Virus record (IMG/VR): IMGVR_UViG_3300044912_000063 | Span: 1-30,843 of that record | DNA from: a virus | DNA: 30,843 nt | Direction: 5' to 3' (one strand) | Part shown: positions 19,932 to 28,576 of the stretch, piece by piece | Layout: each line of letters opens with the position of its first letter | How positions within the stretch are numbered: position 1 is the stretch's first letter | Notes under the pieces: model-generated | Database searches by the model: none | Told to the model about the DNA's origin: nothing | The model's input: only the letters and a program-made list of their open reading frames with translations | Translations under genes and position numbers: made by a program

Positions 19932-20173
19932 GTACCGCAACATTGACATTTGACCTTTCCGACGGAGACGATCGTTATGAGTTCAACCGCATAACGAAGG
20001 CGCGAGATATGGCTTTAATGCTTTGGGAACTCGATATGAACGGATACAGGAAGTTCACGAAGTACAACGAACGACAAGAAGCCGCGTATCAAGAAGGGAT
20101 TGAAGAAGTCTTTAAATACATTCGTGAACTACTTGACGAACATCAAATCAACGTTGAAGATTTAATAGTATAA
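19928..20173 (+). CDS. Conserved small phage protein (81 aa)
   Basis: An 81-residue acidic protein. The entry MSTATLTFDLSDGDDRYEFN with a following KARDMALMLWELDMNGYRKF is a pattern I recall in many phages beside terminase or structural genes. The C-terminus is helical (EGIEEVFKYIRELLDEHQIN). It starts within the stop of the previous gene and is followed after 3 bases by the next ORF. No function known. Confidence 0.6.
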   Translation: MSTATLTFDLSDGDDRYEFNRITKARDMALMLWELDMNGYRKFTKYNERQEAAYQEGIEEVFKYIRELLDEHQINVEDLIV

Positions 20174-20176
20174 CAA

Positions 20177-20332
20177 ATGAGCGACAACAAATTAAACTTT
20201 TTGAAATCACAAATCACCGCCTTTCATCCAGAGTGGACGAAAGAGCAGGTTGAGATGGAAGCAATCAGAATATACAACGAGGCAAACACTATCGACGACG
20301 ACGACGAAGGTTGCCTTTATTGTGGATCGTAA
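20177..20332 (+). CDS. Small acidic protein with a C-terminal CxxC (51 aa)
   Basis: A 51-codon ORF starting 3 bases after the previous stop. A helical N-terminal part (NFLKSQITAFHPEWTKEQVE) is followed by an acidic run and the end DDDDEGCLYCGS with one CxxC. Codon use and spacing match the neighbours. The CxxC could bind a metal as a dimer or act in redox. No family recognised. Confidence 0.55.
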   Translation: MSDNKLNFLKSQITAFHPEWTKEQVEMEAIRIYNEANTIDDDDEGCLYCGS

Positions 20333-20504
20333 AATAACTGTACCTGCCTAAAAAGTAGAGTCCCTTGCAGATGGTCGCGACATTATTGCAAGTAGCTGTG
20401 ATAGACCTCGCAAAGGATGCTACCACATAACACCAAGCTAAAGTCGGGTGTATTTTCAACAAAAGAATTGATATTGTAGATATTAATCGAATAAATACGA
20501 ATAA
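20333..20504 (+). ncRNA. Gene-free stretch, candidate small structured RNA
   Basis: 172 bp without a supported ORF. Helix 20355-20363 with 20415-20423 (8 of 9 positions pair, one wobble) encloses a perfect 6-bp hairpin, 20364-20369 with 20387-20392. The hairpin loop (ggtc, 20373-20376) can pair with gacc at 20404-20407, forming a pseudoknot. A 5-bp hairpin with a U-rich tail follows at 20430-20456. No promoter box of the TAnnTTTG type is seen in front, so it may be processed from the operon transcript or act as a leader of the tail chaperone gene. No known RNA family recognised. Confidence 0.45.
20430..20456 (+). terminator. Terminator-like hairpin before the tail module
   Basis: 5-bp stem acacc (20430-20434) with ggtgt (20447-20451), 12-base loop, then TATTTTC. 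Weak stem but T-rich tail; it lies between the small structured region and the tail chaperone gene. Confidence 0.4.
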
Positions 20505-21086
20505 ATGAGTATCAAAGTAAGTATACCTGCTGACTACGCATCGATAAGCGTAAAGCAATACGTTGACTACCACGCGGCGAAGAACGACATTGAGCGTCTT
20601 GCGTCAATATCTAACTTGAGCAAAGAACAAGCGGAGCAGATTCCCTTCCAACACTTGCCTACTTTGTTGGGTGCGTTCGAAGATACTTTGGCGAACGAAA
20701 GCGCGAAGTTCTTTGAAACGATAACTATCAAAGACAAAGACTTTGGTTTCATTCCTGACCTGTATTCAATCTCAATGGGTGAATATGCTGATATTTCAAC
20801 GTGGGCATCCGACGTGAACGCGAACATCGTGAAGATAATGGGAACGCTTTACAGACCTATCGACAAGCGCGTGGGTTCGAAGTACACAATCGTGCCTCAT
20901 AGCAAACAAAACAGAGAGTTGGTTGAATCGTATGTTGAACAAATGACACTCGAACAATTCAACGGTGCGATGCTTTTTTTTTCGACTTTGCTCAACGAAC
21001 TAAACAACACTTCGCTCGATTATTTGGAGAACGAGGTGAAGAAGTTGACGAAGGAGATGCAGGAATTGACGACCGAGAAGGACTAA
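20505..21086 (+). CDS. Tail assembly chaperone (gpG-like)
   Basis: A 193-residue acidic, helical protein: VKQYVDYHAAKNDIERLASI (about 17-36), LPTLLGAFEDTLANES, a Tyr- and Trp-containing middle (YSISMGEYADISTWASDVN) and a charged C-terminal helix. It is the first gene of the tail module, upstream of the tail terminator and tape measure, as for the lambda gpG protein, which chaperones the tape measure during tail assembly. A run of nine Ts at 20974-20982 (codons 157-160) lies in the overlap with an open -1 frame, which would give the longer gpGT-like form. Function rests on place, size and this frameshift layout. Confidence 0.65.
   Translation: MSIKVSIPADYASISVKQYVDYHAAKNDIERLASISNLSKEQAEQIPFQHLPTLLGAFEDTLANESAKFFETITIKDKDFGFIPDLYSISMGEYADISTWASDVNANIVKIMGTLYRPIDKRVGSKYTIVPHSKQNRELVESYVEQMTLEQFNGAMLFFSTLLNELNNTSLDYLENEVKKLTKEMQELTTEKD
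20974..20982 (+). other. T9 slippery sequence for -1 frameshift
   Basis: Nine Ts after a C, read as CTT TTT TTT TCG in the 0 frame. The heptamer T TTT TTT fits the X XXY YYZ rule for -1 slippage, and transcriptional slippage on T9 is also possible. The -1 frame is open from before this site to 21262. Confidence 0.6.
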
Positions 21087-21262
21087 ACCAAGTACTCGGA
21101 AGGTACGGTTGGTATCATCTTTTTATGGAAGCGTGTGGGCGCGACATAACAAAACTTGACGCAATTACGGAAAAAAGTGCGTGGGAGATATTTACTTATA
21201 TGACTTACTTAATAGACTACAATTATGTCGAACGTACAAAGCTACAACGCGCTCATAGATAG
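20981..21262 (+). CDS. -1 frameshift extension of the tail chaperone (gpGT-like)
   Basis: If ribosomes slip by -1 on T TTT TTT (20975-20981) after codon 159, translation continues for 93 codons to TAG at 21260-21262. The product would be about 252 residues. The extension contains GLNQVLGRYGWYHLFMEACG, RDITKLDAITEKSAWEIFTY and LIDYNYVERTKL, which look clearly protein-like; I recall similar WY-type sequences as chaperone extensions in these phages. The first 106 bases of the frame overlap the 0 frame; the rest would otherwise be a 138-bp non-coding gap. It overlaps the fibre gene by 38 bases. A separate start at ATG 21125 (45 aa) is the alternative. Confidence 0.65.
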   Translation, partial: FDFAQRTKQHFARLFGERGEEVDEGDAGIDDREGLNQVLGRYGWYHLFMEACGRDITKLDAITEKSAWEIFTYMTYLIDYNYVERTKLQRAHR

Positions 21263-23687
21263 GTTCAAAGCATTTGCTTCTGGACACTTTATACTCAAGA
21301 CCTTTTCACACGGTCAGATTGACACGGCAGACCTTGAAAAGTTTACCGAATATCCTTTTATGCACGTCGTGCCTTCGAACGTTACTTACGCGAAAGGTAC
21401 GAAGACGTTTTCTTTTCAGATTGTCCTTGCGGATCTTCCGCGTGACAAAGACGACAAGGTTGAGTTTCAACGTGAGGTTCTTTCCGACCTTCAAAGAATA
21501 GCTGAAGACTTGATTGCTGAAATAACAAACCACCGCGTTTTGTTCGGCGACTTAATCACAGTACAAAATGTAAGTCTTGAACCCTTCTTAGAAGAATTTC
21601 ACAACACGCTAACAGGTTGGACGATTAGTCTTGACTTGCTTGTCCCTTACTATTGGGACGCTTGTAGCATTCCTGCTGAGTGGAACGACTTCTTCGAAAG
21701 TTCAACAGGTGGCACGGGTTCAATCTTAACGTTTATCGATTCAATAGTTCGCGACGAATACGGCAACGTTTCTTTAGTAAACGACGAAGCGACCCCTTCG
21801 CCTAATTATTACTACGGCACAAACGACGAAGGGGTGCGCGGTTGGTATTTGTTGAGCGACGAAGTAGGGTTGACGTGTGAAACGATTGGAGATTGTCAAA
21901 CGATAATAGACATTGAAGCAGCCATTGACGCTCTCGAAGAAGAAATTCTTTTGAAGGCTGACATCACGAGCATCAGCGCGGTTGGTTTCTCGAATGATTA
22001 CAACGACTTAGACAACAAGCCAACGATACCAGACGTGAGCGGCTTTGTTCCTTACACAGGAGCGACTACCGATGTTGACTTGGGAACGTACAATTTAACC
22101 GCCGACCATTTAGCGTTAAACGTTAGCCCTTCGGGAGCAGGTTACGTCGTAGGTGCAACGCAATGGAACAACACAATAGGAAGCAGCGAAACACTTTTAA
22201 AAGGCGGTAGCGTTTCTTTGAAAAATGGAGTTGACCTTGTAGCGCGAGTAGTAAACAAAGTAGTTCCAAACACAACGCTAACGAAGGCGGCTTATCAAGC
22301 AGTACGCGTAAGCGGTGCGCAAGGTCAAAGGTTAGCTGTTGAACTTGCACAGGCAAACAACGATAACAACTCAGCCGACACAATAGGCATAGTTTGCGAA
22401 ACAATAGCGACAAACCAAGAAGGCTTTATTCAGACGGTAGGGCAACTTGAAAGCATTAACACAACAGGAAGTCTGCAAGGTGAAACGTGGGCAGATGGAG
22501 ATGTGCTTTACCTTTCACCAACAACGGCAGGAGCGCTTACGAATATCAAACCAACAGGCGCAACAGGACATATTGTGGTTATCGGATACGTTGAATACGC
22601 TCACGCTAACAACGGAAAGATTTATGTGAAGATAATGAACGGTTGGGAGTTAGATGAACTGCACAACGTGTACATCACTTCACCTGCAAACAACGAGGTT
22701 TTGACTTACGAAAGTTCAACAAGTCTTTGGAAAAACAAGACTGTTGAAACGGCTTTGGGTTACACTCCTGTTCCAACAACGCGAACGCTCACGATCAACG
22801 GCACAACGCAAGATTTAAGCGCCAACAGAACATTCACGATAGCGACAGGCTTAACAGTAGGCACTACACCAATAACAGGTGGAACGGTAGGCAGATTGTT
22901 GTTCGAAGGGACGGGCAATGTATTGCAGGAAAGTGCTAACTTATTTTGGGACAATACTAATTCAAGGTTGGGGGTTGGAAGTGCTGCTCCTGTTTCAAGA
23001 ATTTCGGTAGTAGATTCAACAAGCACTGTAGCCAGTCTTACGGCAAATGCTGCATCTCACTTTAACATTTCAAGAGGTGTAAGTGGAGTTACAAATTTAG
23101 TATTTACTATTTCGGGGGTTTCGCCAAATACAGCAGCAATCCAGCACAGACATTCTAACATTGACGGCATAGGTTATCCTATTGCTATTAATCCATTAGG
23201 CGGTAATGTTCAAATCGGCACGTTTACTGACGCAGGTTTTAGGTTGGATGTGAATGGAACGGCGAGGGTTCAGGGAAATACTACAACACAAAATATACTT
23301 GTTCAAACAGGCGCAACTTATGATATAGGAGTTTCCGCAACAAGATTTAGAGATGGTTGGTTTAGCAGAAATGTTCAATGTGGTTCAGTTTGGACAGCTA
23401 ACATAGCAATTGCTGCAACAAACTTAACATTTTATAACAATTCGGTTTCTGTTCTTGGTACTTTATTTAGTACAGGTAATTTACTTCTTTCAACAGGAAC
23501 ACAAACAGATGTCGCTTCTGCTAAATTAATTATCAATTCTACAACTCAAGGCTTCTTACCTCCGAGAATGACTAACGCGCAAAGATTAGCAATAGCATCT
23601 CCTGCGGTTGGTTTAATAGTTTATTGCACCGATTTAGTAGAAGGCTTGTATGTAAACAAATCGACAGGATGGACTTTCGTAATATAA
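21225..23687 (+). CDS. Tail terminator-like domain fused to a tail fibre
   Basis: An 820-residue protein. Residues 1 to about 160 resemble a tail-terminator or tail-completion domain: FKAFASGHFILKTFSHGQID, the YPFMHVVPSNVTYAKG region, TFSFQIVLADLPRDK and LTGWTISLDLLVPYYWDAC. The rest looks like a fibre: an acidic linker, a short coiled coil (IDIEAAIDALEEEILLK), repeats such as GYTPVPTTRTLTINGTTQDL, and a C-terminal RMTNAQRLAIASPAVGLIVY segment that I recall at the ends of Bacteroidota fibres and adhesins. From about 22,920 on the base use becomes more A/T-rich and less like the neighbours, hinting that the distal part was acquired. It probably binds the host surface. Confidence 0.65.
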   Translation: MSNVQSYNALIDRFKAFASGHFILKTFSHGQIDTADLEKFTEYPFMHVVPSNVTYAKGTKTFSFQIVLADLPRDKDDKVEFQREVLSDLQRIAEDLIAEITNHRVLFGDLITVQNVSLEPFLEEFHNTLTGWTISLDLLVPYYWDACSIPAEWNDFFESSTGGTGSILTFIDSIVRDEYGNVSLVNDEATPSPNYYYGTNDEGVRGWYLLSDEVGLTCETIGDCQTIIDIEAAIDALEEEILLKADITSISAVGFSNDYNDLDNKPTIPDVSGFVPYTGATTDVDLGTYNLTADHLALNVSPSGAGYVVGATQWNNTIGSSETLLKGGSVSLKNGVDLVARVVNKVVPNTTLTKAAYQAVRVSGAQGQRLAVELAQANNDNNSADTIGIVCETIATNQEGFIQTVGQLESINTTGSLQGETWADGDVLYLSPTTAGALTNIKPTGATGHIVVIGYVEYAHANNGKIYVKIMNGWELDELHNVYITSPANNEVLTYESSTSLWKNKTVETALGYTPVPTTRTLTINGTTQDLSANRTFTIATGLTVGTTPITGGTVGRLLFEGTGNVLQESANLFWDNTNSRLGVGSAAPVSRISVVDSTSTVASLTANAASHFNISRGVSGVTNLVFTISGVSPNTAAIQHRHSNIDGIGYPIAINPLGGNVQIGTFTDAGFRLDVNGTARVQGNTTTQNILVQTGATYDIGVSATRFRDGWFSRNVQCGSVWTANIAIAATNLTFYNNSVSVLGTLFSTGNLLLSTGTQTDVASAKLIINSTTQGFLPPRMTNAQRLAIASPAVGLIVYCTDLVEGLYVNKSTGWTFVI

Positions 23688-23706
23688 TAACAAACAATAT
23701 AAAACA

Positions 23707-23961
23707 ATGGCTAAAATACAACCTATCAAATTTCCTCTTAACGCAGGAACGGCAACGGAATTAACAGTCCTAATTTTAGGCTTTCAAACAGACGCAACTA
23801 CTTGCACTACCTATTACGAATTAAAGACCGACGAAGGCGCTGTTCTAACGAATGGCAATTACACTTTAACCGAGCAAGAGTTCGCAGCGTGGGGTGAGGA
23901 TAACACTTGGGTAGAACAATGCGTAGCGAACGCAATAGGAGTAACAATTTTATCTTTCTAA
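23707..23961 (+). CDS. Small tail-module protein (84 aa)
   Basis: An 84-residue beta-rich protein: MAKIQPIKFPLNAGTATELT, YYELKTDEGAVLTNGNYTLT, then an acidic and Trp-containing end (EFAAWGEDNTWVEQC). It follows the fibre by 19 bases. It may be a fibre-associated or tail-tip protein; similar short proteins occur after fibre genes in related phages as I recall. No domain recognised. Confidence 0.6.
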   Translation: MAKIQPIKFPLNAGTATELTVLILGFQTDATTCTTYYELKTDEGAVLTNGNYTLTEQEFAAWGEDNTWVEQCVANAIGVTILSF

Positions 23962-23962
23962 T

Positions 23963-24091
23963 ATGAACTTAACAGAGGAACACTTAAAGCAACTTGACGC
24001 TTTCATTCAAGAGATGCCAGTCAAATTTGGCTTACCATTGATTCAATTCTTCAACAAGATAAAAGAGGAAAGCGAGAAAGACAATGGCTAA
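23963..24091 (+). CDS. Small helical tail-module protein (42 aa)
   Basis: A 42-codon ORF starting one base after the previous stop and overlapping the next gene by 8 bases. The product MNLTEEHLKQLDAFIQEMPV continues with FGLPLIQFFNKIKEE, an amphipathic helix pair. Spacing and overlap support translation. No family recognised. Confidence 0.5.
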   Translation: MNLTEEHLKQLDAFIQEMPVKFGLPLIQFFNKIKEESEKDNG

Positions 24092-24689
24092 CGAACAGAG
24101 CGCACCAAACTTCTTCGCTGTCGTAAACGATATGGCTAAACGCTTTGTCGAATTGATGGCTTCCGACTATCGTATGAAACGAAAGGTTGGACGCAATTAC
24201 ACGAACGCGGTTGCAAGTGGAACGCTCGAGAAGTCGTTGGCTTATCGGTTGAAGATTAAGGGCAAGTCGATTGATATTTCAATCTATGCAAAGGGTAAAG
24301 CGTCGAAGTATTTCTTATTCCGCGAGAACGGTGTGAATGGAACGCAGAAGTCGCAAGGTGCGCCCTACTCATTCAAACGAGGTAGCGGAAGCAAACCCGC
24401 AAAAGGTCAAATGTCGCCAATGCAAAAAGCAATTTACGACTGGATGTCGATAAAGGGCATACGTCTACGCGATAAGTCAAGTGGTAAGTTCAAGAAGTCG
24501 ACTGAAGAACTAAAACAACAGGTTGCAAAACTGATAATGTTCAAAGTTCGTCGCGACGGAATCAAGGGTTGGAAAGCGTTCGACTACGCAATGGAAAACA
24601 TTTGGGACGAATACGAAGCGAAGGTAGTGGAAGCATACGGAAAAGACTTTTCAGCAACAATAGAGAATCAATTTAACGACATACAATAA
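24084..24689 (+). CDS. Putative tail-completion / HK97 gp10-like protein
   Basis: A 201-residue basic protein. A helical start (FFAVVNDMAKRFVELMASDY) leads to a beta region (KSLAYRLKIKGKSIDISIYA) and a Gly/Lys-rich loop (GAPYSFKRGSGSKPAKGQMS). A helical C-terminus carries IKGWKAFDYAMENIWDEYEA. The order helix, beta hairpins, basic loop, helix is like HK97 gp10 head-tail joining proteins. It lies in the tail module, which supports a connector role but not a precise one. Confidence 0.5.
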   Translation: MANEQSAPNFFAVVNDMAKRFVELMASDYRMKRKVGRNYTNAVASGTLEKSLAYRLKIKGKSIDISIYAKGKASKYFLFRENGVNGTQKSQGAPYSFKRGSGSKPAKGQMSPMQKAIYDWMSIKGIRLRDKSSGKFKKSTEELKQQVAKLIMFKVRRDGIKGWKAFDYAMENIWDEYEAKVVEAYGKDFSATIENQFNDIQ

Positions 24690-25930
24690 TGGCAATTACA
24701 ATAAACGAACAACCATACCAATACACACCGATAGGTCAGCGTCTGATGATCGTGGCGACAAGCGACAACGTAAGCAACGCAGGGTTTCGCTATGTGTTCG
24801 ACTTCGGTTCTTTCCAAGTGAACGTTCAACCTAACGCTGCGGACAAAGGTATTCTTGACCTTGCGCCTATCTTCAGAGAGAAACTACAACACGACGCAGG
24901 AACGGCAAGCGAATCGAATATAGCTATTGAATACACCAGCGTCGCGTTTATATCGTGTACAATAAAAGAAGGTTGGCTCGTTGACGGAGTATTCACAGTA
25001 AGCGGTAGCGGAATGTCTGACATTGACGACGTGTACGCTTTCCTCGCAGAGTACCAAGTGGCTGACGGCTATCGTCCCGACCCAAACACACGCTATGCGT
25101 TAGACGGAACTGACAAATACTTATTGAGCGAGAGAACGAAGGACACGCACAAATGGATTGAAGCACCTTCACGCGGACTGTCGGACGAATGGGTTTACAT
25201 ACCAACGCGTTTAGCTGACTTTGGACAGTTGTATTCAATAAGCAATAACGGACTTTTAGTTGATAACGTAGCGAATAATTTGTATTTAACAACTTACGAC
25301 AACAACGATGAGATAATCGACGCTATAAATTACACAATTCCAAACGAAGACTTGAACAGTGTTTCGCGTTTAGGTGCTTACCCTGCAAATTTAATTAATG
25401 ACGAAGTAGATTTTACGAATGTTAAATACTATACAATACAAGCGGGTGAAGAAATTGAATTCCCTATTTACACACCTGCTTCACGCGTGTATTGTTTTTA
25501 CCTTGTCGCTGATGATTGTCGCTTTGACAATGTGCGTCTTGGTTGGACGAATACTTGCGGCGGTGTGGATTACTTTAACTTCACGAAGAAGAGCGAATTG
25601 TCTTTCAATTACGATCGTAAGCAATACCAAAAAGTGATAGGTGACTACAACAGTTCAACGTTTGGTTTCAACACCTACGACAGAGGTGTAACCGACCGCT
25701 ACGTTACAACGACGAAAGGACTGCAAATAAACAGCGACTGGGTAAGTGTTGGAGAGTTCAACCTACTACAAACGCTTTGCCGTTCTAACGACGTGTTTAT
25801 AATTAACGACGACGGAAGCGAAACGCCTGTTCTTGTGGACACTCAAAACTTTGTTATCAAGGACGAAAGATATTCGAAACTTTACAATGTTACTTTGAAT
25901 CTTAAATACTCTCAACCTGTAGGCTTATGA
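24689..25930 (+). CDS. Putative distal tail / minor tail protein
   Basis: A 413-residue beta-rich protein. The N-terminal 120 residues (IGQRLMIVATSDNVSNAGFR, then QVNVQPNAADKGILDLAPIF) look like a beta sandwich. The middle has SLSD-type loops, two close Cys (WTNTCGG), and the end NFVIKDERYSKLYNVTLNLK. Proteins of this kind lie just upstream of the hub protein in Bacteroidota siphophages, as I recall. A distal tail or adaptor role is inferred from place. Both ends overlap neighbouring genes (TAATG, ATGA). Confidence 0.5.
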   Translation: MAITINEQPYQYTPIGQRLMIVATSDNVSNAGFRYVFDFGSFQVNVQPNAADKGILDLAPIFREKLQHDAGTASESNIAIEYTSVAFISCTIKEGWLVDGVFTVSGSGMSDIDDVYAFLAEYQVADGYRPDPNTRYALDGTDKYLLSERTKDTHKWIEAPSRGLSDEWVYIPTRLADFGQLYSISNNGLLVDNVANNLYLTTYDNNDEIIDAINYTIPNEDLNSVSRLGAYPANLINDEVDFTNVKYYTIQAGEEIEFPIYTPASRVYCFYLVADDCRFDNVRLGWTNTCGGVDYFNFTKKSELSFNYDRKQYQKVIGDYNSSTFGFNTYDRGVTDRYVTTTKGLQINSDWVSVGEFNLLQTLCRSNDVFIINDDGSETPVLVDTQNFVIKDERYSKLYNVTLNLKYSQPVGL

Positions 25931-28566
25931 TGAACGAAGTAATACTAACGCTTACCGATTTCGACGGCAACGCAGCAACAATCGACTTGTACGAAAACGA
26001 GAAGATGCACCTCAACTACAAGTTCACCGACTTAACAGATTTTTCTTCTGTTGGTAACTACTCGCGTGAGTTTCGTATTCCTGCAAGTAAGACTAACGTC
26101 GATTTCTTTGGTGCTATCTTCAACGTGAATTTCGACGGTTGGTTTGACTTTCGCAAGAAGGTTGAAGCGACGCTAACGGTTAACACGATACCTATCGCAA
26201 GTGGTCACGTTCAAGTTAAAAAACTATACTGGCAAAGCGGTAAGTTGTTCGAATTTGAGGTTGTATTTTTTGGTGAAGTACCGAACCTTGCAAGACTTTT
26301 GAATGAGAAAAAACTACGCGATATTGAATCGATTGTCAACGGTGACTTGGACTACGACTTGCTTCACGCTAACGTTGAAACACCACCGAACGACAACACT
26401 ATTTTGACGTTGTGCGACAAGTGGAACTTGACAGCAACCAATCCTGTTGGACAACCTGTATATTCTAATCCTGTTCCAGTACCACCGTTATACAAACCTT
26501 TGTACGTTGGTCATTTAACTCCTGCGGTTAAAGCGCAATACTTGTTTGACCAAATAATGCAGGATGCAGGCATTCAATACGCGAGTGATAACTTAAGCGG
26601 TTGTCTTGAAAACGTGTACGTTCCTTTTGTCAATGGTCAATACTTGAACGCAACACTTGGACTAAACGATAACGCTTCGAATTTGGCTTTAGCTTCAGAC
26701 GTTAACGGATTGACATTTGCACCTTCAAACAGCATTTATAATTTATACAGTTCACTAACTGAATACGAAGATGCTGGAGCGAATTGGACAGGCGGTGTTT
26801 TTACCGTTCCTTATTCGGCACAATACTCTTTTCGTCTTGCGGTTCACGGAGTAGTTAACACTTTAAACGGACAAGACTTCGGAAACTATCCGTTGCGCGT
26901 TATGGTTTATGTTGACGATGTGTTTACTTACGAATACGAATTGCTTCAATCAAGCTATTTGTTTTATATGAATAGCGTTCAAACTTTTGATTTCAATCAA
27001 GGGCAAGAAGTAAAGTTTAAATTACAAATACTTCCGCAAGATTCAACCGCAGGAACATTCACTTGGGACGTTGATTTGTACGGAACAGGCGCAGTAGATT
27101 CTTTCGGGACAGGTGTTGAACTTGTAAGCGTTAGCACCTCACTTGTTGGTGACACTTGCGTAATGGAGTTCAACGCTCCAGATATGAAGCAAATAGATTT
27201 TATAACGTCAATTCAAAAGATGTTTAATCTTGCCTTCGTTCCCGATAGAACACTTCCAAACACGCTACGCATTGAACCACTTGTTGAGTATATCGGAAGC
27301 GGAAACACGCTTGATTGGACTTCGAAACTTGACTTATCGAAAGATATCGCGTATTATCCAACGGTCGATATGCAGAAGGCGAAGTTCACGTTCACTTATA
27401 CCGAAGATGGAGACTTTTATAATTCAGTATACAAAGACAACGGACGCATCTACGGAAGGTACGAAGTAACGGAGAACGACTTCGAAGTGATTAACGAGTT
27501 CGCAACAGGCGAAGAAAAGGTTGAGTTAGCGTTTGCGTCTACACCTTCAGCACCTGTTCAAGGTACAGATGTAGTTGTTCCGAAGTTCATCAATGCAGAA
27601 GGACAATTTGTACAACCTAAACCGCGCATCTTATATTACTTCGCTGACTTCTTTGTGAATATGTACGACGAGGTTTCAGATAGCGTGGTTCAAACGGCGG
27701 TTAAGTGTCTTAACAATTACTCTACGATGAACGCAACGGTTACAGATTCAGACTTAAACTTTGCGCCCGAAATTCCTATTCACACAATCATTGCGCCACC
27801 TTATGACAACTTATACAACCGTTGGTGGCGAAACTACTACCGCGAACTTTACGACGGACAAGCGCGAATTATGGAAGGGATGTTTGCTCTTACCTTGAAC
27901 GACATCTTTACTTTTCAATGGAGTGATAAAATATGGATTGTCGATAGTTGGTGGCGCGTGTTGGACATCGAAGGTTATGTGGTAGGTCAACAAGACGTAA
28001 CTAAAGTGAAACTTATTCGCCTACTCGATATAGACAACGACTGCGACATTGTTCCTGTTTCGGCTAACTTGAATCAAACGTTGAACTGGGAAACACCGAA
28101 CGGTGATCCTGCGACAGTAACTGAAGATTGTTGTCGTCGTTTTGGATACTATTGGAACAGCGCGAAGAACAATTGCTTTTCTATTCCAAACATCGGAACG
28201 CGTTCTTTCATTACACAACAAGCGCCTTCACTTGCACCAACGCGATTCGGTGCGCCTGTTACATTTAGCGCGGGTGTTAGTCAACCAGTTAAGACGATAA
28301 CGACGGACTACGTTATAACCAACTTTGACCGCGTCTTGTTTGTTGACACGACGGCAGGAAGCGTAACGATTTATTTACCTTCAGCAACGACGACGGCAGG
28401 ACGTGAATTTATCATTCAAAAGTCGGTAGCGGCTAACGGAGTAACGGTACAAGCGTACACAGGCGAAACGGTTGAAGGAAGCGGAAGCGTGACGTTCACA
28501 GGAATGGGAGATACAATAACAATTATAAGCAATGGAAGCGACTTCAAAAGTACATCTACAAAATAA
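25927..28566 (+). CDS. Putative tail hub / baseplate protein with a carbohydrate-binding-like end
   Basis: An 879-residue protein. Residues 1 to about 115 (MHLNYKFTDLTDFSSVGNYS, REFRIPASKTNVDFFG, then AIFNVNFDGW) form a distinct entry domain that recurs in these phages as I recall. A long central region includes a beta-sandwich-like block (TVPYSAQYSFRLAVHGVV) and a hub-like part (IDFITSIQKMFNLAFVPDRT, YPTVDMQKAKFTFTYTEDGD). The C-terminal 90 residues (DYVITNFDRVLFVDTTAGSV, TIYLPSATTTAGREFIIQKS) resemble virion-attached binding domains. It probably forms the tail tip and contacts the host surface. It lies directly before the tape measure gene's small membrane neighbour. Confidence 0.6.
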   Translation: MMNEVILTLTDFDGNAATIDLYENEKMHLNYKFTDLTDFSSVGNYSREFRIPASKTNVDFFGAIFNVNFDGWFDFRKKVEATLTVNTIPIASGHVQVKKLYWQSGKLFEFEVVFFGEVPNLARLLNEKKLRDIESIVNGDLDYDLLHANVETPPNDNTILTLCDKWNLTATNPVGQPVYSNPVPVPPLYKPLYVGHLTPAVKAQYLFDQIMQDAGIQYASDNLSGCLENVYVPFVNGQYLNATLGLNDNASNLALASDVNGLTFAPSNSIYNLYSSLTEYEDAGANWTGGVFTVPYSAQYSFRLAVHGVVNTLNGQDFGNYPLRVMVYVDDVFTYEYELLQSSYLFYMNSVQTFDFNQGQEVKFKLQILPQDSTAGTFTWDVDLYGTGAVDSFGTGVELVSVSTSLVGDTCVMEFNAPDMKQIDFITSIQKMFNLAFVPDRTLPNTLRIEPLVEYIGSGNTLDWTSKLDLSKDIAYYPTVDMQKAKFTFTYTEDGDFYNSVYKDNGRIYGRYEVTENDFEVINEFATGEEKVELAFASTPSAPVQGTDVVVPKFINAEGQFVQPKPRILYYFADFFVNMYDEVSDSVVQTAVKCLNNYSTMNATVTDSDLNFAPEIPIHTIIAPPYDNLYNRWWRNYYRELYDGQARIMEGMFALTLNDIFTFQWSDKIWIVDSWWRVLDIEGYVVGQQDVTKVKLIRLLDIDNDCDIVPVSANLNQTLNWETPNGDPATVTEDCCRRFGYYWNSAKNNCFSIPNIGTRSFITQQAPSLAPTRFGAPVTFSAGVSQPVKTITTDYVITNFDRVLFVDTTAGSVTIYLPSATTTAGREFIIQKSVAANGVTVQAYTGETVEGSGSVTFTGMGDTITIISNGSDFKSTSTK

Positions 28567-28576
28567 AGCGCACGAA

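Noticed and set aside
20333-20504. tRNA-like element
   Set aside because: No T-loop consensus and no acceptor or anticodon arm geometry; the helices cross rather than form a cloverleaf.
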